This document shows positions 61,241 to 64,000 of a DNA stretch of 64,000 nucleotides, piece by piece; position 1 is the stretch's first letter; each line of letters begins with the position of its first letter. This stretch comes from Vibrio gelatinilyticus. Its GTDB lineage: Bacteria; Pseudomonadota; Gammaproteobacteria; Enterobacterales; Vibrionaceae. The position numbers and the translations under genes were made by a program. The stretch lies in assembly GCF_022836845.1 (NCBI RefSeq), contig NZ_JAJNNZ010000008.1, forward strand, positions 124,001 through 188,000. Direction: 5' to 3'. The notes beneath the pieces are model-generated. The model saw nothing but the letters and a program-made list of their open reading frames with translations. It ran no database searches and was not told the DNA's origin.

Positions 61241-62839
61241 ATGTCAAAGATCACACAAGACATCGAAATGATTGGAGAAGTTAAGCGTGAAGCCGGCGCT
61301 CCATGGGATGCAATTAACCCTGAGTCAGCGGCTCGTATGCGTGCACAAAATCAATTCAAAACTGGCCTGGACATCGCACAATACACCGCGAACATCATGC
61401 GTGCTGATATGGCCGCTTATGATGAAGATAAGTCTAAGTACACACAGTCTCTAGGTTGCTGGCATGGTTTTATCGGCCAACAGAAAATGATTTCTATCAA
61501 GAAGCATTTTGGTGGCAAAACTGACCGTCGCTACCTTTACCTTTCAGGTTGGATGGTTGCAGCACTTCGTTCTGAATTTGGTCCACTGCCTGACCAATCA
61601 ATGCACGAAAAAACATCGGTTGCTGGTCTAGTAAAAGAGCTTTACACCTTCTTGCGTCAAGCTGATGCGCGTGAGCTTGGTGGTCTGTTCCGTGCACTCG
61701 ATGCCGCACGTGAAGCCGGAGACGTAGAAGCACAAGACAAGATCCAAGACCAAATCGACAACCATGTGACTCACGTAGTGCCAATCATTGCCGATATTGA
61801 TGCTGGCTTTGGTAACGCAGAAGCGACTTACCTAATGGCTAAGCAAATGATCGAAGCAGGCGCATGTTGTCTACAGATCGAAAACCAGGTAGCAGACGAG
61901 AAGCAATGTGGTCATCAAGACGGTAAAGTAACGGTGCCTCACGCAGATTTCCACGCAAAACTTCGTGCGCTTCGTTATGCATTCTTAGAGCTTGGTATCG
62001 ACAATGGCGTTATCGTTGCACGTACCGACTCACAAGGTGCTGGTCTTACTAAAGAAATTGCGGTTGTTAAAGAGCCTGGCGATCAAGGTGACGTTTACAA
62101 CTCTTACCTAGATGTAGAAGAAATTGATGTAGCGGATATGGCCGAGGGCGATGTGTGCTTTAACCGTGACGGTAAACTGGTTCGTCCTAAGCGTCTACCC
62201 TCTGGCTTGTATCAGTTCCGCGAAGGTACGGGTGAAGACCGTTGTGTGTTTGACTGTATCGAGGCTATCAATGCCGGTGCTGATCTTCTTTGGATTGAAA
62301 CAGAGAAACCACATATCGGCCAAATCAAAGAGATGATGGACGGCGTTCGCGAAGTTCACCCTAACGCAAAACTGGTGTACAACAACTCACCATCATTCAA
62401 CTGGACACTAAACTTCCGTCAGCAAGCTTACGATGCGATGGTAGATGCAGGTGAAGACGTTTCAGCGTACGAGCGTGCAAACCTAATGAGTGCAGAATAC
62501 GATGAGTCAGAGCTCTCTAAACGCGCTGATGACAAGATCCGCACATTCCAGGCAGACGCATCTCGCGAAGCGGGCATCTTCCACCACTTGATCACACTAC
62601 CGACTTACCATACTGCGGCACTGTCTACTGACAACCTGGCGAAAGAGTACTTCGGTGACCAAGGCATGTTGGGTTACGTGGCTAACGTTCAGCGTAAAGA
62701 AATCCGCCAAGGTATCGCATGTGTTAAACACCAAAACATGTCTGGGTCAGACATCGGTGATGATCACAAAGAATACTTCGCTGGTGAAAACGCACTAAAA
62801 GCGGCGGGCGAGTTGAACACATCAAATCAGTTCGACTAA
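61241..62839 (+). CDS. aceA: Isocitrate lyase
   Basis: This is the first enzyme of the glyoxylate shunt, splitting isocitrate to succinate and glyoxylate. It is the long, 532-residue form. The catalytic loop is DEKQCGHQDGK, with Cys223 (K-Q-C-G-H, where E. coli has K-K-C-G-H). The Mg2+ region is DIDAGFGNAEATYLM. ATG 61241 follows AAGGAATAGTT. It is followed by a terminator and then an unrelated gene. The enzyme class is certain. Confidence 0.96.
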   Translation: MSKITQDIEMIGEVKREAGAPWDAINPESAARMRAQNQFKTGLDIAQYTANIMRADMAAYDEDKSKYTQSLGCWHGFIGQQKMISIKKHFGGKTDRRYLYLSGWMVAALRSEFGPLPDQSMHEKTSVAGLVKELYTFLRQADARELGGLFRALDAAREAGDVEAQDKIQDQIDNHVTHVVPIIADIDAGFGNAEATYLMAKQMIEAGACCLQIENQVADEKQCGHQDGKVTVPHADFHAKLRALRYAFLELGIDNGVIVARTDSQGAGLTKEIAVVKEPGDQGDVYNSYLDVEEIDVADMAEGDVCFNRDGKLVRPKRLPSGLYQFREGTGEDRCVFDCIEAINAGADLLWIETEKPHIGQIKEMMDGVREVHPNAKLVYNNSPSFNWTLNFRQQAYDAMVDAGEDVSAYERANLMSAEYDESELSKRADDKIRTFQADASREAGIFHHLITLPTYHTAALSTDNLAKEYFGDQGMLGYVANVQRKEIRQGIACVKHQNMSGSDIGDDHKEYFAGENALKAAGELNTSNQFD

Positions 62840-62863
62840 TTATTATCGACTGAACTGATTAAC

Positions 62864-62889
62864 AAAAGCGGCTTTCGGGTCGCTTTTTC
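62864..62889 (+). terminator. Terminator after aceA
   Basis: AAAAGCG (62864-62870) pairs with CGCTTTTT (62881-62888) around a 10-nt loop that can add a further C-G pair. It ends in a T-run. Confidence 0.75.
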
Positions 62890-62940
62890 ATCTCAGAACC
62901 TTTGGTAACATTTATACATTCATTGTTGTTGAGAATGCCT

Positions 62941-63510
62941 ATGACTATTGCACCTACTTACCTACAAGACGCTAACGAGCTCCTATCAAATGACGGCTTT
63001 GCCACCAGTGATATCTGGTATCACGGTACATCGTCTGCTTTACTTGCCTCCATTCAAGGTCAAGGTCTTAAGCGCTCCGGAGATAAAGCCTTAAATCAAG
63101 CAGCCAAAGCCACCATGGCCACGATAGGCAACGACTACACCGAATCTGTCGAGCCGGTATTTCTGACGCAAAGTAAAGAGCTCGCTTATTATTGGGCACA
63201 GCAAACCGTGCGCGAGCGCAGCGTGCGCTTTGAAGGTGACGAGCAGCCTATTGTACTGGCCGTTTCTTTAACCGAAAAACAGCAAGACAAAATCAAACCC
63301 GATGTCGGCGCAATGAGTTTATTGCTGATGGAAGACGGCGAACAGTTTATGGCGCATCTCACCAATATTTATGATCGCAACGGTATCTCAGGGCCAAACA
63401 TTGATCTTATGAAAGCCGAGCGCATGGAATATCTTAATAAGCTTGGCATGGCGTATATTGACCAGGATATTAGTTTAGCCAATATAAACCTGCTAACTGA
63501 ACAGGCTTAA
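62941..63510 (+). CDS. Uncharacterised protein with ADP-ribosyltransferase-like features
   Basis: I do not recognise this family. The product is 189 aa, starting at ATG 62941 with GAGA six bases upstream; ATG 62935 is an alternative. An ART-like pattern is visible: IWYHGTSSALLASIQGQGL (25-43) as the first strand with the His-Gly-Thr NAD contact, then VFLTQSKELAYYWA (73-86) with the strand-turn-helix and a Tyr pair. A Glu that could be the third catalytic residue lies in SLLLMEDGEQF or later. KptA-type and toxin-type ARTs share this layout. There is no signal peptide or membrane span. It follows the aceA terminator and has no partner gene. Confidence 0.6.
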   Translation: MTIAPTYLQDANELLSNDGFATSDIWYHGTSSALLASIQGQGLKRSGDKALNQAAKATMATIGNDYTESVEPVFLTQSKELAYYWAQQTVRERSVRFEGDEQPIVLAVSLTEKQQDKIKPDVGAMSLLLMEDGEQFMAHLTNIYDRNGISGPNIDLMKAERMEYLNKLGMAYIDQDISLANINLLTEQA

Positions 63511-63534
63511 TGCCGCTATTCTCTTCATGAAATA

Positions 63535-63568
63535 ACGGCCAAGACTCACGTCTTGGCCGTTTCTATAT
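63535..63568 (+). terminator. Terminator after the ART-like gene
   Basis: ACGGCCAAGAC (63535-63545) pairs with GTCTTGGCCGT (63550-63560) around TCAC, followed by TTCTATATT. The stem is strong. Confidence 0.78.
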
Positions 63569-63574
63569 TATTTA

Positions 63575-63598
63575 TTTTCGGGTGCCTATTAGCACCCG
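63575..63598 (-). terminator. Terminator of the second molybdoenzyme gene
   Basis: CGGGTGC (63579-63585) pairs with GCACCCG (63592-63598) around CTATTA. On the minus strand it is followed by AAAATAAAT, so it is AT-rich but lacks a clean T-run. Confidence 0.5.
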
Positions 63599-63613
63599 AT
63601 TAACCTATCGGTG

Positions 63614-64000
63614 CTAACTCATCTTTGGCGGGACAAACGCCGTCAATTCAAGCTCTGGGCCAGTGTATTTTTCAATACGGACTAAAGCCGAGTTGGCCGC
63701 GCAGCCATTAGACAAACGCGAGGTTGGGATATCTAAGGTCAACACATTCGCGCCGCCATTTTTACAAATCCCAGTTTTCTTATCCAAATCAGGCCAGCCC
63801 CCTTCATGAATACAAACAGCGCCTTGCTTGATGCCATCAGTGACCAATGCGCCAACCAAGACTTGCCCTCTGCCATTGTATGCCCGTACTAAATCACCTG
63901 TTTTGATGCCTCTTGCTTTGGCATCTTCGCTATTGATAGAGATCGGTTCACGGTTCGCAATCGCATAGTTTTCGCGTAGTTTTGCGTAATTGAACTGGCT
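63614..64000 (-). CDS. torZ: Molybdopterin-dependent TMAO/biotin sulfoxide reductase, TorZ-like (partial, N-terminus outside window)
   Basis: This is the C-terminal 128 residues of a second DMSO-reductase family enzyme. Bis-MGD-binding features are [38 protein letters not shown] and EGGWPD, followed by [28 protein letters not shown] (in part). These are closer to TorZ/BisC proteins than to the TorA at 36-38 kb. The gene is cut by the right edge. Start, signal peptide and partners cannot be judged. Confidence 0.82.
   Translation of the reverse strand, partial: SQFNYAKLRENYAIANREPISINSEDAKARGIKTGDLVRAYNGRGQVLVGALVTDGIKQGAVCIHEGGWPDLDKKTGICKNGGANVLTLDIPTSRLSNGCAANSALVRIEKYTGPELELTAFVPPKMS

Noticed and set aside
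1..64000. CRISPR array
   Set aside because: No regularly spaced repeats of 20-40 bp were seen, and no cas-like genes are present.
1..64000. Insertion sequences, prophage or integron
   Set aside because: No transposase, integrase or phage structural gene, and no attC-like repeat clusters, were seen.

Overview
The window is a contiguous piece of a gammaproteobacterial chromosome, almost certainly a Vibrio or close relative (Vibrionaceae). The best support is a gene order I recognise from Vibrio cholerae: a three-gene RND efflux operon with two adaptors (vexIJK type), then pspCBA, divergent pspF and sapABCDF. Other support comes from a torECA trimethylamine N-oxide respiration operon, an MneA-type manganese exporter, a VF530-family protein, TIGR02647 and TIGR02450 small proteins, and a Mn-dependent pyrophosphatase. 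The DNA is moderately AT-rich and densely coded on both strands. I see no rRNA, tRNA, insertion sequence, integrase, prophage or CRISPR array. Nearly all of it looks like core or lineage-stable chromosome rather than a genomic island.

Layout, left to right. 1-510: 5' part of a DEAD-box RNA helicase (RhlE type). 0.7-4.5 kb: pseudouridine catabolism (psuG, HTH-psuK) divergent from a DUF819 membrane protein, with an operator-rich intergenic region. 4.6-7.1 kb: fatty acid desaturase behind a double FabR-like operator, then an MFS transporter. 7.2-9.1 kb: REC-CheC response regulator coupled to a PAS-GGDEF diguanylate cyclase. 9.3-13.3 kb: DUF1289 protein, META-domain lipoprotein, an overlapping pair of RNA modification genes, and an NSS sodium symporter. 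13.7-17.3 kb: cardiolipin synthase, metC, tag. 17.3-30.6 kb: envelope-stress and antimicrobial-defence cluster (vexKJI, pspCBA, pspF, sapABCDF).

30.7-36.0 kb: sugar acetyltransferase, DUF2750 protein, ppaC, an MneA-like exporter under two Fur boxes, and an isolated GH36 alpha-galactosidase. 36.1-40.0 kb: torA, torC and torE with TorR-like boxes upstream. 40.4-42.4 kb: orphan fetB and a focA-type formate channel, separated by a pair of perfect, inverted DnaA boxes. 42.6-46.7 kb: coiled-coil lipoprotein, TIGR02647 protein, a PACE efflux protein divergent from a LysR regulator, and an NAD-binding epimerase. 46.8-52.1 kb: tdk, cysS, ppiB, lpxH, an EAL-HDOD protein and a YchJ-family protein. 52.1-57.6 kb: GT-C membrane glycosyltransferase, ABM monooxygenase, three very small conserved proteins (RRM, VF530, Trp-rich), slipin and NfeD. 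57.8-62.8 kb: glyoxylate shunt (glcB-type malate synthase, LysR regulator, isocitrate lyase). 62.9-63.5 kb: an unrecognised protein with ADP-ribosyltransferase-like features. 63.6 kb to the end: C-terminus of a second (TorZ/BisC-like) molybdoenzyme.

The most interesting signals are the self-regulating psuK locus with an adjacent uncharacterised transporter, the ART-like protein after aceA, the paired DnaA boxes, the double Fur control of a manganese exporter gene, and the CheC-phosphatase/diguanylate-cyclase pair.
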